Below, piece after piece: positions 9,690-21,596 of a stretch of DNA of 64,000 bases. A program made the position numbers and the translations under genes. Source of the stretch: Isoetes taiwanensis (Eukaryota; Streptophyta; Lycopodiopsida; Isoetales; Isoetaceae); contig JAJEKV010000051.1 in NCBI GenBank assembly GCA_021234155.1, positions 7,540,761 through 7,604,760 of the forward strand, given 5' to 3'. How positions within the stretch are numbered: position 1 is the first letter of the stretch; each line of letters begins with the position of its first letter. A model generated the notes under the pieces. The model saw only the letters and a list, made by a program, of their open reading frames with translations, had not been told where the DNA came from and did not search any database.

Positions 9690-10090
9690 ACAGGCAGAGA
9701 CCCAGTATAAGGTAATCTCCACAGTAGGGAAGGCAAAGGCCAAGTCTTTCATAGTCTTGATAGACTCCGGAAGTAGCCATAGCTTTGCATCCCCGAGGAT
9801 GGTTGAAATGTTGAAATTGAAACCCTTAAAGTCCAAACCAAGGCCCGTAATCTTGGCAAGCGGAGCAGTAAGACATACAGCTGGGAAAAGGATCAATTTC
9901 GACATTGACTTACCGGGAATAAATATCCCGATGGGAGCAGAAGTAATGGGCATTGGCAAGTACGACCTCATAATAGGAATGGAGTACCTTGGGCCAGCAG
10001 GAGCCATAATTGACTGTGGAAAGCGGAAGGTGACACTCACAACGCCAGACGGCAAAGTCATTGAGATCACAGGTAAAGAAGTTACTCCCA
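9690..10090 (+). pseudogene. Aspartic protease domain of pol
   Basis: The catalytic DSG is in [14 protein letters not shown] (Asp codon at 9763). A later [10 protein letters not shown] segment matches the second conserved part of plant retropepsins. This segment has no lesion, but it lies in a polyprotein that is stopped upstream and downstream. Confidence 0.88.
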
Positions 10091-10229
10091 TCATGCAGTG
10101 TATGTCTGTTAAGAAGCTGCTCAAGTCTATAAAGAGCGAGCAGGTAGCATACATCTTCAAACTCGAGGTTGAGGAACCCGAGTCAGAGGGAAGCAAAGAA
10201 GACAAAGTGCTCAGCAAGTTGCCCAAGCA

Positions 10230-11580
10230 AATCGCCAACTTGATCACGGAGTTCCACGATCTCTTTCCAGATGAGATCGAGCAGCTTCCTCCTTACAGGG
10301 GAGTAGAGTGTGAGATAGCACTCGAGCCAGGGACCAAGCCGACAAGCAAGGCCCCATATAGAATGACCACACAGGAACTCACGGAGCTAAAGAAGCAGTT
10401 GCAAGAATTGCTCGATCTAGGCTTCAGCAGGCCTAGTGTCTCACCATTTGGGGCACCCATCCTCTTTGTCAAAAAGAAGGATGGAAGCTTGAGGATGTGC
10501 ATAGATTACAGACAATTGAACAAGCACACCATCAAGAACAAGTACGCACTCCCCAGATCGGACGACTTGATGGATTAGCTCCAAGGGGCAAAGGTCTTCT
10601 CCAAGATCGACCTAAGGTCAGATTATCACTAGATCAGAATAAAGGAAGAGGACATCCACAAAACGGCTTTCAGAACCAGTATGGGCATTATGAGTTCACC
10701 GTAATGCCATTTGGGCTATCCAACGCCCTAGCTACGTTCATGAGACTCATGAACGACATCTTCAGAGAATTCTTGGACACCTTTGTGATAGTATTCTTCG
10801 ACGATATTCTGGTGTACATCAAATCCATTGAAGAGCATGCACAACACGTAAGAAAGGTGCTCGAGAAGTTAAGGAGGCATCAGTTGTATGCCAAGTTGTC
10901 GAAGTGCCACTTCGCAACAGAGAAGGTGGAATACCTCGGTCATGTGATTTCAGCAGAAGGAATCTCGACAGACCCCGCCAAGATTGAAGCAGTAATCCAA
11001 TGGCCGGCACCAAAGAACGTCCATGAGGTCAGAAGTTTCCTTGGCCTAGCAGGGTATTACAGAAAGTTCATAAAGAACTTCGCAAAGATAGCAGCCCCAC
11101 TGACAGACTTGACAAAGGCGGAGAAAGTGAAAAATTGGGCAGACCATTGGCTCAAGAAAGCCCAAGCAGGATTTGAATTGTTGAAGGAAGCTTTGATAAC
11201 CGCCCCCGTCTTAACCCTGCCAGACCCGGAAAAGGACAAGTTAGTGGCGACGGACGCAAGCAAGATAGCCACAGGTGCAGTGCTCATGCAAGAAGAGCGG
11301 GTAATAGCGTACGACTCAAGGAAGATGAACGACGCCGAAATGCGTTACCCACGCACGACCAAGAGCTGCTAGCAGTTGTCAGGGCGTTGAGAATCTGAAG
11401 GCATTACCTCTTAGGGAGGAAGTTCCAGCTGGACACTGATCACCAGAGCCTCCAGTACGTATTCACGCAACCACATCTCAATCTGAGGCAGCGAAGGTGG
11501 ATGGAGTTTCTTGAGGAGTACGACTTTGATATAGTCTACAAGCCCGGGAAACTTAATGTGGTAGCAGATGCGCTTTCAAG
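10230..11580 (+). pseudogene. Reverse transcriptase and RNase H domains of pol, broken
   Basis: The RT motifs are [16 protein letters not shown], then [12 protein letters not shown] and the catalytic FFDDILVY near 10794. The RNase H motifs are [14 protein letters not shown] (Asp near 11253) and TDHQSLQYV. Lesions: TAG at 10576 and 10630, both at expected Gln positions; a frameshift near 10660-10690; another near 11345; and TGA at 11396, at an expected Trp. The sequence is close to the minus-strand fragment at 60040-60560. Confidence 0.9.
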
Positions 11581-11699
11581 GCATCCGCTGACAACCAGGG
11601 TGCACTGCAACGCAATCTCGACGCTCTTCAGCGATTTCGGGAAAAAGATAGAAGAAACCTTGCCAACAGATGTGGACTTCAAGGAAGTATGGGCAAGCT

Positions 11700-13112
11700 T
11701 GTGCAAGGAAGCGAGAACGGATAAGGAGAAGGAAACCTTCAAAAATTTTAAAAAGGAAGGTAACCTCCTATACCATAAGAACAAGTTGTGCGTGCCAGAA
11801 TCATCTGGAGTAAGAAAGTTGATCCTCCACGACACCCACAACAGCCCAATAGCTAGCCACGCAGGATTCATGAAGACATACTTTAAAGTGCGTAGCAACT
11901 ACTATTGGCCAGGAATGAAGAAGCAGATAGCCTGCCACATCAAGGAGTGTCAGCTATGCCAGCAAACAAAGGCAGAGCAACTTCGAATACCAGGGGCATT
12001 GGAACCATTAGCGGTGCCAAACGCTAAGTGGGAGGTCGTCAGCATGGACTTTATAACAGGACTGCCAAGGACAGTAAGAGGTAAGGATGCCTTGATGGTC
12101 GTGGTCGACAAGTTGTCGAAGATGGCCCATTTTGTGCCTTGCAGGACCACGGACACAGCTATGGATACGACAAAGCTCTTCACCAAAGAGATCTTCAGAC
12201 TCCACGGCATGCCAAGGAAAATTATCTCCGACCGAGATCCGAAGTTCATCAGTGCCTTCTGGTAGGATCTCTTCACAACGATTGGAACGAAGCTATCCAT
12301 GAGCACGGCCTATCATCCACAGACGGATGGGCAAACGGAGCGTATCAACAGAATATTGGAAGACATGCTCCGAAACTATGTCTGGAACATGCAAGGTATG
12401 TGGGAGGAATTTATTCACTTGGTGGAGTTTGCATACAATAGCACCAAGCAGGAATCATCCCAAATGTCACCGTTCATGATCAACTACGGCTACCAATGCC
12501 TAACTCCAGACACTTGGCACAATCCCGTGTCAAAAGTGGAAGTTTCGCAGCAAATGTTGAGCGACATGCAGCAGCTTGTGGAAGAAGTTCGAGGGTACCT
12601 TCTAGCAGCAAGGAGTCGGCAGAAGAGCATTGCCGACAAACATCGGACAGTCAGAGAATTCCAAGTTGGAGATGATGTATGGCTCAAGATCAAATTGCAA
12701 GAAGCTTGCTCCAAGGTGGGCTGGACCCTTCAGAATAATCAAGAGAGTGGGTAACCAATCCTACAAGTTAGACTTGCCAGCGCACCTAAAAATCCACAAA
12801 GTCTTCCACGTGAGTTTGCTGAAGAAGCACACTCCCAACCCAGATGAAGTCCTGGACACCCCAACGATGTTGGAAATGACAGAAGAGCAGATAGAAATAG
12901 TTCCAGTACTAATTCTTGATAAAGCATTCAAGAAAACAAGGAGATCAGAGTTTCTCCAATACTTGGTCAAGTGGAAACACTTGCCGGTGGAAGACGCGAC
13001 ATGGGTACTTAAAAGAGATCTGGAAAAACAGTACCCACAGTTTATGGAGCAATGGGACGGCAAGGTCATCTCCGAAGAAATTGGCTCAGACATGTCGATT
13101 TGTGTAGATTAA
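11700..13112 (+). pseudogene. Integrase with C-terminal chromodomain, broken
   Basis: An HHCC zinc-binding region lies at about 11815-11965 (ends ECQLCQQTK). The D,D35E core follows: MDFITGLP, SDRDPKF, YHPQTDGQTERIN. A GPF-type segment lies near 12720. The last about 60 residues (near 12900-13050) contain LQYLVKWKHLPVEDATW, a chromodomain-type signature known in chromoviruses. Lesions are TAG at 12263 (expected Gln) and a frameshift near 12690-12715. In this family the chromodomain recognises chromatin, in some cases methylated H3K9, which makes the H3-tail ORF in the same element notable. Confidence 0.88.
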
Positions 13113-13942
13113 TAGCTTGCCTAGTTAAGTATAATCTACGCATGCAACCTATGAGGTAAGGGTTGCATGCGTTGTTACCGATGATGAGATTACTACGGTG
13201 ATCTCTAGGACGTGGTGTAATGTCAATGTAGGCATGACCGCGGTGCCGCTTGGAAAGTCTACTTCTGTCCCACGGGAGTAGACGACCTCGAGAGATAAGA
13301 GGTCATTCAGGAAATGCATTGATAGGGAAAGCACCTCTAGCCAATGCCTACGGGGAGGACTCTATCCTTCACGCACCATATACGAGAAGGACCCTATCCT
13401 CCACGCTGGGCAACTAAAGGTGTAGGCATGAGCGCCATATAGGCATGATAGAGCGCTGTCTCCACGGCCACGATGGAAGAAGCATCATCTTCCTACGCCG
13501 GGAGATGAGCCATGCATTCATGTAGATAGATGGGGTGGTTCCCTTATAACCAAACTTATAAATAATTAAAAATGGTACTAACGTAGTGTTGACCTACAGG
13601 CCAATAGAGCGCTCCGGAGGGCCAAGAAGTCGAACTACGAAGACTTGCAACACAATTTTGTTGTAACGTGTTGCAAGGAATAAAGAGTACCTCGAAGAAT
13701 AATTGTATATATAATGATAAACCAAAACATTAGGAGTTATTGTTGTAACGACATAAGTGATAACTATTGGATTGAATAATAGTATAATAATGTTCTATAA
13801 ATATTACCTTGAGGTAATTCTATTAAAAGTATAACTATAATAATAAGTATGTCGTATGCATGAGGTTGATTGCAGGTTAAGAAGATCCCAAGGTGGGGAG
13901 ACCCACGATGCTGCGGACAGCATCAATTCAAGGTGGGGAGAA
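13113..13942 (+). other. 3' untranslated region of the retroelement
   Basis: No coding sequence. It contains short diverged repeats around 'aggcatga' and 'ggactctatcctccacgc' (13350-13500) and ends with two purine tracts before the LTR. Confidence 0.6.
13890..13942 (+). other. Duplicated polypurine tract
   Basis: The sequence aaggtggggaga occurs at 13890-13901 and again at 13930-13941, the second copy directly before the LTR start at 13943. The copy next to the LTR is the expected plus-strand primer. The copy 40 bp upstream may be a spare tract or a duplication. Confidence 0.75.
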
Positions 13943-15427
13943 TGTGACGTTCCAGTACAATATACGGTCTCAAGACGTATACCGTACTGCACCGTCACGC
14001 GTACACGTCGTCCAATCGACGTGTACGCCGACGTGTACCCAAGCAAGGACGCCCTAGGGGGCAACTTGCAATGGTGCGCACACTTAGCAATGCGCGCACT
14101 TTTAGACCTTTAACCCATTAAAGGTAGACCAAGGGTCATGGAAACCCTAAACCTAACTGATAGCCTACATAAGGCACCAAACCCTAACTTTCCTTTTTTC
14201 GCCCACAGACCTTCCGAGCTCCGATTCGCGCGCCTGAGGAGTCAATTCCAACTCCCACAATCTGCCCGTGCGCCCCAGCCTGTCAGATCATCCTTCCGAC
14301 CGCATCCCGAAGCAGAACAGAGACATGGACGCCTTCGGATCGAGAGGAGTGAACCAGGGATCAGGTATTTGGTCGATTGAATAGCCTAAACCTTATTAAT
14401 TCCAGCCTCGAACTAGTAGGTTTAGCCTATTAAATCACCCTTAGTAGCCAAGCAGATCCTGAGATTGACTCTAACTAAAGAACCTAAGTTCTTATTACTT
14501 ATGTTGATATGATGGACGGATGCATTCTGTGGACTCATTGTATTGGGAAGGGGGGTAGAGACTTAAAGCTTAGTAGATGATGCTCCTAGCTAGTCCCTCT
14601 TAGTGCATTACTAGTTTCGGCCTGTGTACAAGAACCCCACCTGGTTGTGGGTGAAGGGGCGGGCCAGACTGGCTTAGAATGAGGTTCGTGTTCTGACCCT
14701 TGACCGATCCCTCTGGTGTGTAAGGCCTACCGGGGATCAGAGTGACTAGGTCTAATGGCTTGCCACTGAGTGTGGGTAAGGCATGGGCTCGACACCCGTG
14801 GGGTGGAGTTCACCTTCCAGTGGGTTAAGTCGAATAAGGGCAGTGGCCCTCTAGCCACCTTGGGTCCGCATGGAGATCTCTGGTGGGAGTGATCCCTACC
14901 TGCCCCATCGGAACTGGGGAGATGCAACCCAGGAATAGCCCCTTTGGCTATGCATCCCGTGAGGGCTACGGTCAGTCCCAACACTTTTCAACCTACTCGC
15001 AAAGTGTGCACGGGAGGGGGCGGATGGAGTGGACAACCCTAAGCCATGTTCTTATGCCGGTAATCCATTGTCATGATTACATGCACTTGCGAACTCACGG
15101 AGACCCAAGCTTGTCACCATCCCCCGAGTCCGAGCCTTGGGTAGGAACTTCCTTTGTATTGTGCTGATCTTTGTCTATGCAGATGTTGATGTGCCACCCT
15201 TCGAGGTGGATATATGATGTTATGTTACTGACGTGTATGTTTACGCTTCCGCAGCTAGGTAGGCCCTGAGGGAGACGGGGTAAAATGACCCCTTCACTCT
15301 TCCCACTGTGGACTCCAGACGGTCACAGTGATATGTGGAGGGCCCTGTATCAGTATGGAGCTGGTACGGGGGATGAACTCCTGTTTGTATACGGTGCGGG
15401 CATCGTATATGAGTAGGGGACGTCACA
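13943..15427 (+). repeat. 3' LTR, complete (1485 bp)
   Basis: It begins TGTGACG right after the purine tract and ends CGTCACA. It contains the 220 bp missing from the left LTR. An 18-bp segment present near 3007 in the left LTR is missing here. Open frames inside it are chance. Confidence 0.93.
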
Positions 15428-16412
15428 TACATGCATTACCATGTGGGATGAAATAGAAGAAGATAGGAAGATGTTTATTAAAACAACTGGCATCTTTTAT
15501 ACAAATCACTTCTGTATCTTTCACATAAAGTGGTTAAAAAGTACCATAAAAGCGTTCCTTGTAGCTGATATGGAACTTTCTTATCACTCTTAAGCTTATA
15601 TATGAAAAATTATCAGCGCAATCTTCTCCATAAATCCTTCTATTTTTTGCATATACTCTTGTGCCTGCTTTGATGGGACACTGCATAAAGATGCCATTTA
15701 TCAGACAATTTCACATTTGTAATTTTCTTTGATGACAGCCCATATATCACAGTCCTTGAGATAAGTGGACACAGATCTAATTCTCTTGAACTTAGATGCT
15801 TTAGTCAATTGAATATCACTACTTCTTTTCTGCAACACAAAGACCATAAAAAGCAAATTCCATCTTGCTCCATATGGGCATGGCATTCCTTCTACATGCA
15901 CTAAGCAAAGATGTCCATCTAGAATATTTGATTTGGCACTAGTGCAAAGCAAATCTCTAGTTCTATGACTGACCTAAATGATTGAACAAGTAGGCATCAT
16001 GCCGCATGGTTGGTTCAATGCCCATTTAGATGCTTTCATATACAATATGACAGAGACAGATGTCTATTCTGTGTTGCAATGGCCTTCATGAAAGCTCGAG
16101 TGATTCCTACTAGAATTGTTGCAAGTATAAGAAGGCACATTTAGATAGTTTATTTCCTTTGTAACTCATTGGAGCTTTCTTTGCCTCAACTTGTCTTGTT
16201 TGTCTCCTAGATAGTACGGTCTCTATGATATGTGAATAGAAATTTCATACTAAACCCCAATAATTTGACATCAACATCAAACACAAATCACTCCTCCAAC
16301 TTTTGTGGGGTAAAAAATAGCCATTACAATAAGATTGAGCACCAACCATATCTAGCATGATTTATAAGATGTAGAGGGCCGTGGCTAATATTCTTATACA
16401 TCTATTTTTGAA
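15428..16412. other. No gene seen
   Basis: AT-rich flank of the retroelement. The minus-strand ORF at 15701-15952 matches nothing I recognise. Confidence 0.4.
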
Positions 16413-16486
16413 GCATGATTGGTGCCATTAGCACGTGGAGGTGCAAAAAGCATGATTGGTGCCATTAGCACGTGGAGGTGCAAAAA
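16413..16486. repeat. Perfect 37-bp tandem duplication
   Basis: Two identical 37-bp units starting gcatgattggtgcc follow each other without a gap, so the duplication is recent. Confidence 0.95.
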
Positions 16487-17029
16487 GCTTATGTTTGTAT
16501 AGGGGCATCTTGGAAGTGGACACTCCCTTTGTTTAATCTATTAGCCATAATATAATTTGGTCGAAAGACATGGAATATAAATGCCAAGCTTATAAGACGA
16601 AAGCGCCATCCAACCTAAAGAACAAATGCAACATTATGATGGATATATCCCTTGCATGATGTGTGTAATGTTAACATCATGCACATAAAGAAAACAGAGA
16701 GACAAGATTGGTACAATATTTTAAGACCCATTATCTGAGTGGGGCAAGGAGTCAATTAGAAAGAAAATATTATTAAAAGAGGTAATGATCTAGTTCAGAT
16801 CATGAAAGACGCACCAATCATCTAACATATTAACCATGGCCGAAGCAATGACATGTGAATTACATAGATTTGACTTATACACCAATCATGGACTAGTATT
16901 TGCTGGAGGCTGATGCATTCTCTTCTCTGGCTTAAATGTGGACATTTGAGCTAATGTAGAAATCAACATCTAGGGTGATGTGGTGGCGTTTGATTGTTGT
17001 CCAATTGGCATGTTAGGCTCGAAGAAAAA

Positions 17030-17190
17030 AATATGCAACCAAGTTGCTTTGTAGGGTTCAAAAAATAATATGTCTAACCAATAAAAATGCTGAGGGACAT
17101 TGTAGGGTTCAAAAAATAATAATAGGACCAGTAAAAATGCTGCAAGACATTAGTAATATGTCCAACTAGTAAAAATGCTCGGGGACATTT
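17030..17190. repeat. Degenerate tandem repeat
   Basis: Repeats of 'tgtagggttcaaaaaataat', each followed by a variant of 'agtaaaaatgctgaggacat'; three to four imperfect units of about 50-60 bp. Confidence 0.65.
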
Positions 17191-18339
17191 TAAACTACCC
17201 GAAGAAAATATGTTAATGCATTTTTTAGTGTATTGTGCCAAAAATTTGTGATTTTATTGCCAAACCCTTTTCAGAAATGGGTGGATTTTCGGGGCGGAAC
17301 CTCCCCATTTCGAACCGTCCCAGGTCAAGGTCAAGGACATCATGTCGACGTGGCATGAGCCTAGCTGGCATGCTTAGCTGGACAAAGAAATATGCAACCC
17401 AGCTGTTAGCCGGCGGGCGTCTCGCTGGAACAACCTTTTCGCGGCTGACGTCAAAGACAAGTACGCGTATCCTTACACAAAAAAACCAACGGTTCAGATG
17501 GACCCCAACCACGCAGCGCACTCTGCCCGCCATCGGATCTTAAAAGCCTCATGAGATTTAACCGTGCCAGCTGTGGGCGCGATATGCGGCTGTAAAACTG
17601 GAGGCTAACAAACCCTCGTTTATTATAGACCAAGATTTCAAAAAAAAAATACATTTTTTTGATTCGTGAAGAGGCATGTAAACATTCTTTAATGTTCTCC
17701 CCTTGCTTCAAGCATCAGCAATAAATTCCGTCGCAGAAAAGCCACCAATGCAACCCCGCCGTTTTAAAAAACCCTTGCTTTTTCCTCACGTTCTTAACTC
17801 CGGCAATCGCCATAGCCAGACCACCGATTTGCCTTGTCTTAAGCCGGCCCGTTTGGTAAATGTTACAGTACTTGTAAAACTTTGAACACCGCTGTTGGGT
17901 CCAGTGCGAACGCTATCAAATCCGCTGTTTGTCGTAGTTGAAGACTGTGACCCGCCATAGCCAGTCTTGCCTGTGGATGTTTGGTAATAGAAGAGGCATG
18001 CGAAGGATTGTCTCTTATGAATGCGGCCACCGGGATCGAAGCTGGCGGATTGACAAGGCCAAGGAGCACGGGTGATGCATTCTGCCATCGCCCTTTCTGC
18101 CGTATTTGCTCTTCTTATCCATCCTTATAGAGCTTTCTTATTGCTCGTGTTTCATATCAGAGTGTACAGAAATCAATTCTTGCGGTCCATTGAATCCCTT
18201 TATACATAATCCTTGGTTTGATTTGTTGTCAGGTCCAGGATTTCGATTAAGATTGTAAGGAATCATCCCCACAAATTTCTAGCAGAGTCTTGTGTAAAGA
18301 TTATTACAGGGACAGTTTCTTCCAAAGCTTTGATTCAAA
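17191..18339 (+). promoter_or_regulatory. Upstream region of the O-fucosyltransferase gene
   Basis: More GC-rich than its surroundings, with no coding sequence I trust. It probably contains the promoter and 5' UTR of the gene starting at 18340. I cannot place a TATA box with confidence. Confidence 0.4.
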
Positions 18340-20474
18340 ATGCCAGAAACTAAAATGTCTAAGCCTTCTTTCATATCTATACCAGCTTTGATGATCCATT
18401 CTATACCTGCCAATGCAATCAATGCATTCATTCTTTCGCCCAAGAAGGGGCAGAAAAAATCTTCAAGATTGAGTAGATTACCCAGCATAGGATGCTGGAG
18501 TATGCTGTTAAGTCTGTTCGGATGCTTGAGCATGCTAATGTTGATGATCAAAATGCATCCAACAGAGATATTTCGCCGTTCTTGCCAGCCGATTTCTATT
18601 TCAGGAAACCAAAACAAATATGCAGAACTATTTTTCAGCGATCAATCTAGTGTACCACTTCCACCACATGCCATAGGTTCGAATTTCAGCAACGAAGAGA
18701 AGGAATTTTGGAGCCAGCCTGATGACGAAGGATATAAACCTTGTCTTGATTTCAGTCCTGATTATCAAAAAACTTCGATCGTCAAGGCTAATCAGAAGTC
18801 TAAGTTCTTAATCGTGGTTGTGGCCGGAGGTTTAAATCAACAAAGAAATCAAATAATCGATGCAGTTGTTATTGCTCGGATTCTTGGAGCTGCTCTTGTA
18901 GTTCCGATCATGCAAGTAAATGTAATATGGGGCGATGAGAGGTAAAGAATGTTCTTCAGATAGGAATGCATTTATAAGCACATTTCATGTATAACAGAGG
19001 ATTAAACAGCTTTTCTTGCTCTGTTTTTCAGCGAGTTTTCGGATATATTTGATCTTGATCATTTCAAGAATACTCTCAAGGGTGATGTAAGAGTTGTATC
19101 TTCGTTGCCTTCTACTCATATCATGACTAGACCGATTGAAGAAAAAAGAACACCATTAGATGCAAGTCCGGAATGGTTTCGGAGGCATTACCTCAAAAAA
19201 GTAAGTAGACGAATCTACTTTTGCGCCTAACCTTCTTCCTAAAAGCATCTTATTACAGGATTATAATGTTCTGATTGTCAGTTTCTCCTTTACCAGATTC
19301 TAATTTCTAAATTTTATATTCTTATTGCAGTTGAACAGAGAAGGGGTTCTTCTTCTAAGAGGATTAGATTCAAGGTTGTCTAAAGATCTTCCTTCTGATC
19401 TTCAGAAACTGCGTTGCAAGGTTTGTTTCAATCTAAACCAAATTCGTTGGAAAACTGGCTTAAATTAAGCTAATGTTTCTGCTCTGCCTACAGGTTGCAT
19501 TTCATGCTTTGAGATTTTCGGCGCCGATTCAAGCTCTTGGTAATACACTTGCACAAAAGATGTGGGAACAAGGCCCTTACTTAGCCCTTCATTTGAGACT
19601 GGAAAAAGATGTATGGGTCAGAACTGGTTGCTTGCCAGGACTCGGGTCCAAATTTGATGAGGAAATTAAGCTGGAAAGAATACGAAATCCCAGACTGCTA
19701 ACCGCCAGGTCCAAAATGAGCCATCAGGAACGCCAACTTGCAGGCTTATGCCCTCTCAATGCTGCCGAAATTGTCAGGTAAATATCGCTGCGAATTTGAA
19801 CATTTTCAAACTCACACATAACCTGAGACTAATAATAGCAAATAAGTAATCAATTTTTTTTGGTTAGTAAGAAGTAACAAGGAATTGGGTTGTTCTACAG
19901 GCTATTAAAAGCTCTAGGGGCATCACAGAGAACGAGGATATACTGGGCAGGAGGTGAACCATTTGGGGGACTCCAGGCCCTGGAGCCACTAATGAAGGAA
20001 TTCCCTAGTCTGTATAACAAGGAAACACTTGCTACAGCTGAAGAATTAGCGCCTTTCCAGAATAAATCCTCTGTCCTTGCTGCCATAGACTACTTGGTTT
20101 GTCTTAACAGTGATGTATTCATGCCATCACATGGAGGAAACATGGCCCATGCACTCAAGGTCAGTGGCCCATTTTCCTAGTTTCATCTGAATTTGATTAG
20201 GGTTCTTAGGCTGAAGTAAGAGGCTAAATTGTTGGGGATTTTTTTACAGGGGCACAGGGCATATACTGGTCACAGGAAGCATATTACACCCAATAAGAGG
20301 CAAATGCTACCATATTTTCTAAACTCCACTCTTTCTGAAGAGGAATTCTCTATGACTATGAAAAGCTTGCATGAACATTCACTTGGGCAGCCTGCAGCTT
20401 GGATGGATAGGAAAGGAAGAGATGTTATTGGATACCCCGTTCCAGAATGCATGTGCAAAGGAACCAGCTCGTGA
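18340..20474 (+). CDS. O-fucosyltransferase family protein (plant GT-type), six exons
   Basis: Six exons with GT/AG borders and matching phases join to 542 codons plus stop: 18340-18941, 19032-19200, 19331-19420, 19494-19777, 19901-20159, 20250-20474. The protein has a short cytoplasmic tail and one hydrophobic anchor at residues 51-70 (type II, Golgi-like). The catalytic region starts with VVVAGGLNQQRNQI at about 160-172, the donor-loop equivalent of plant O-FucT proteins. Later come HLRLEKD (about 320), YWAGGEPFGG, and SHGGNMAHALKGHRAYTGH, which are family hallmarks. Family members use GDP-fucose to modify proteins or cell-wall polymers; the acceptor cannot be told from sequence. All motifs appear intact. 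The start is the first ATG of the open frame; a second Met at residue 6 is possible. Confidence 0.92.
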
Positions 20475-21077
20475 TTTGGATTGAGATTTGTGATTGATTC
20501 TCAAAATTAGGTAGTGTTGAACAAGATTTTCGGCAAAGCAAAGTAGCTTCAGCCCAGATTCACCTGTACAGCATCATTTCCAGTTTCTCAGGCATTTGGC
20601 TTCATTGAAAAAGAGGACGGCATATTCAGCCCAAGCTGAAAAAGGCTCAGGTTTGAAGCCTGACACAAGGGTATTATTACAGAGCACAAATTTTGTCCAT
20701 TCATGTGCATTGTTTCCTACCTGTATAGACTATTCATGGCAATACAAATTCAAAATATTTTTTTGTCCAAAATCACTCGCCAGCTCATGAGAGTTATCCA
20801 CTTACCAGGAATCTTTTCTGTGAAGGGTAAGTTTTGAATAGCTGATAGGTCCAGCTCTGTGCTTATATGGAATAAGTTGAAGAGGTGGAATTACACTTTG
20901 AAAAGCGCGTTGCAAGGGACCCGTTATATACATAGATAGTGGAAAATGTCAACAATGGCCAATAACTACCAACAATATGGCACGGCTGCCGAAAGCTGAA
21001 AGCTGCCTGCTCGGCTCTATCAAAACACAGCCAATGTCTGACTAGTGCCCCTTTTTCGTGTCTCATTACTACAGCAA
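20475..21077 (+). other. Probable 3' UTR and flank of the O-fucosyltransferase gene
   Basis: AT-rich and without coding sequence. No polyadenylation site can be assigned with confidence. Confidence 0.4.
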
Positions 21078-21596
21078 ACCTAAGATTGTCCACTCCACAT
21101 AGTTCTTGCCTTTGCACCTAACAGCATACTTGAATAAATGAGCGCATGATGTCGACAAAAGTAGGGGCATGCCATTTCCATCAACTCCTGTGCATCTTCA
21201 CAACAGCTTGCTTCAAACTAGCACATTTATACATTTTGATTGCTTAATAGGACTTGAAGATGAAAAATTCGACATATTCAATCACATACACTATCAACTT
21301 AGGTTCAAAACAATTTGACCACCTCCATCCTCATCCTCTTGACTCGACAAGCCACATGAATAGCATGCTGCTTCAGGCGAACATGTTGGCTCTATCACAA
21401 AAGAAAGAAATAATTGTATGTCTACACATAAGACAAATTTGGAGACATCTACACAATTATGCAAGTATGGAGTCTTAAGCACATCCTATGAGAATCGAAA
21501 ATTTGCCTTTGCATTAGTAAAGGGCAAAAGGGGGGAGAATTTCACTGGGTTTCAAACCCATATTAAATCGTGTAATTTTCCATATGTTTGTAACGT
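21078..21596 (+). repeat. Direct repeat, left copy
   Basis: It matches 22916-23382 over about 500 bp in the same orientation, starting at 'acctaagattgtccactcc'. The right copy lacks roughly 30 bp around the purine-rich 'ggggggagaa' block. The left copy contains the left arm of the large inverted repeat. Confidence 0.9.

Larger units (their letters stand above)
2681..15427 (+). mobile_element. Ty3/gypsy chromodomain retrotransposon carrying two extra genes
   Basis: The order is: truncated 5' LTR, Met-tRNA primer site, leader with hairpins, H3-like ORF, more hairpins, second extra ORF, gag with zinc knuckle, protease, RT, RNase H, integrase with chromodomain, two polypurine tracts, 3' LTR. PR-RT-RH-IN is the Ty3/gypsy order, and the chromodomain after the integrase points to a chromovirus. 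The 3' LTR ends are perfect 7-bp inverted repeats (TGTGACG/CGTCACA). The first 220 bp of the left LTR are missing, so a target duplication cannot be tested. gag-pol is dead (six in-frame stops, three frameshifts), while the first extra ORF is intact. A related RT/RNase H fragment lies at 60040-60560 on the other strand. Confidence 0.93.

Noticed and set aside
16413-17190. CRISPR-like array
   Set aside because: The units are contiguous or degenerate tandem repeats without regular unique spacers, in a plant nuclear sequence.
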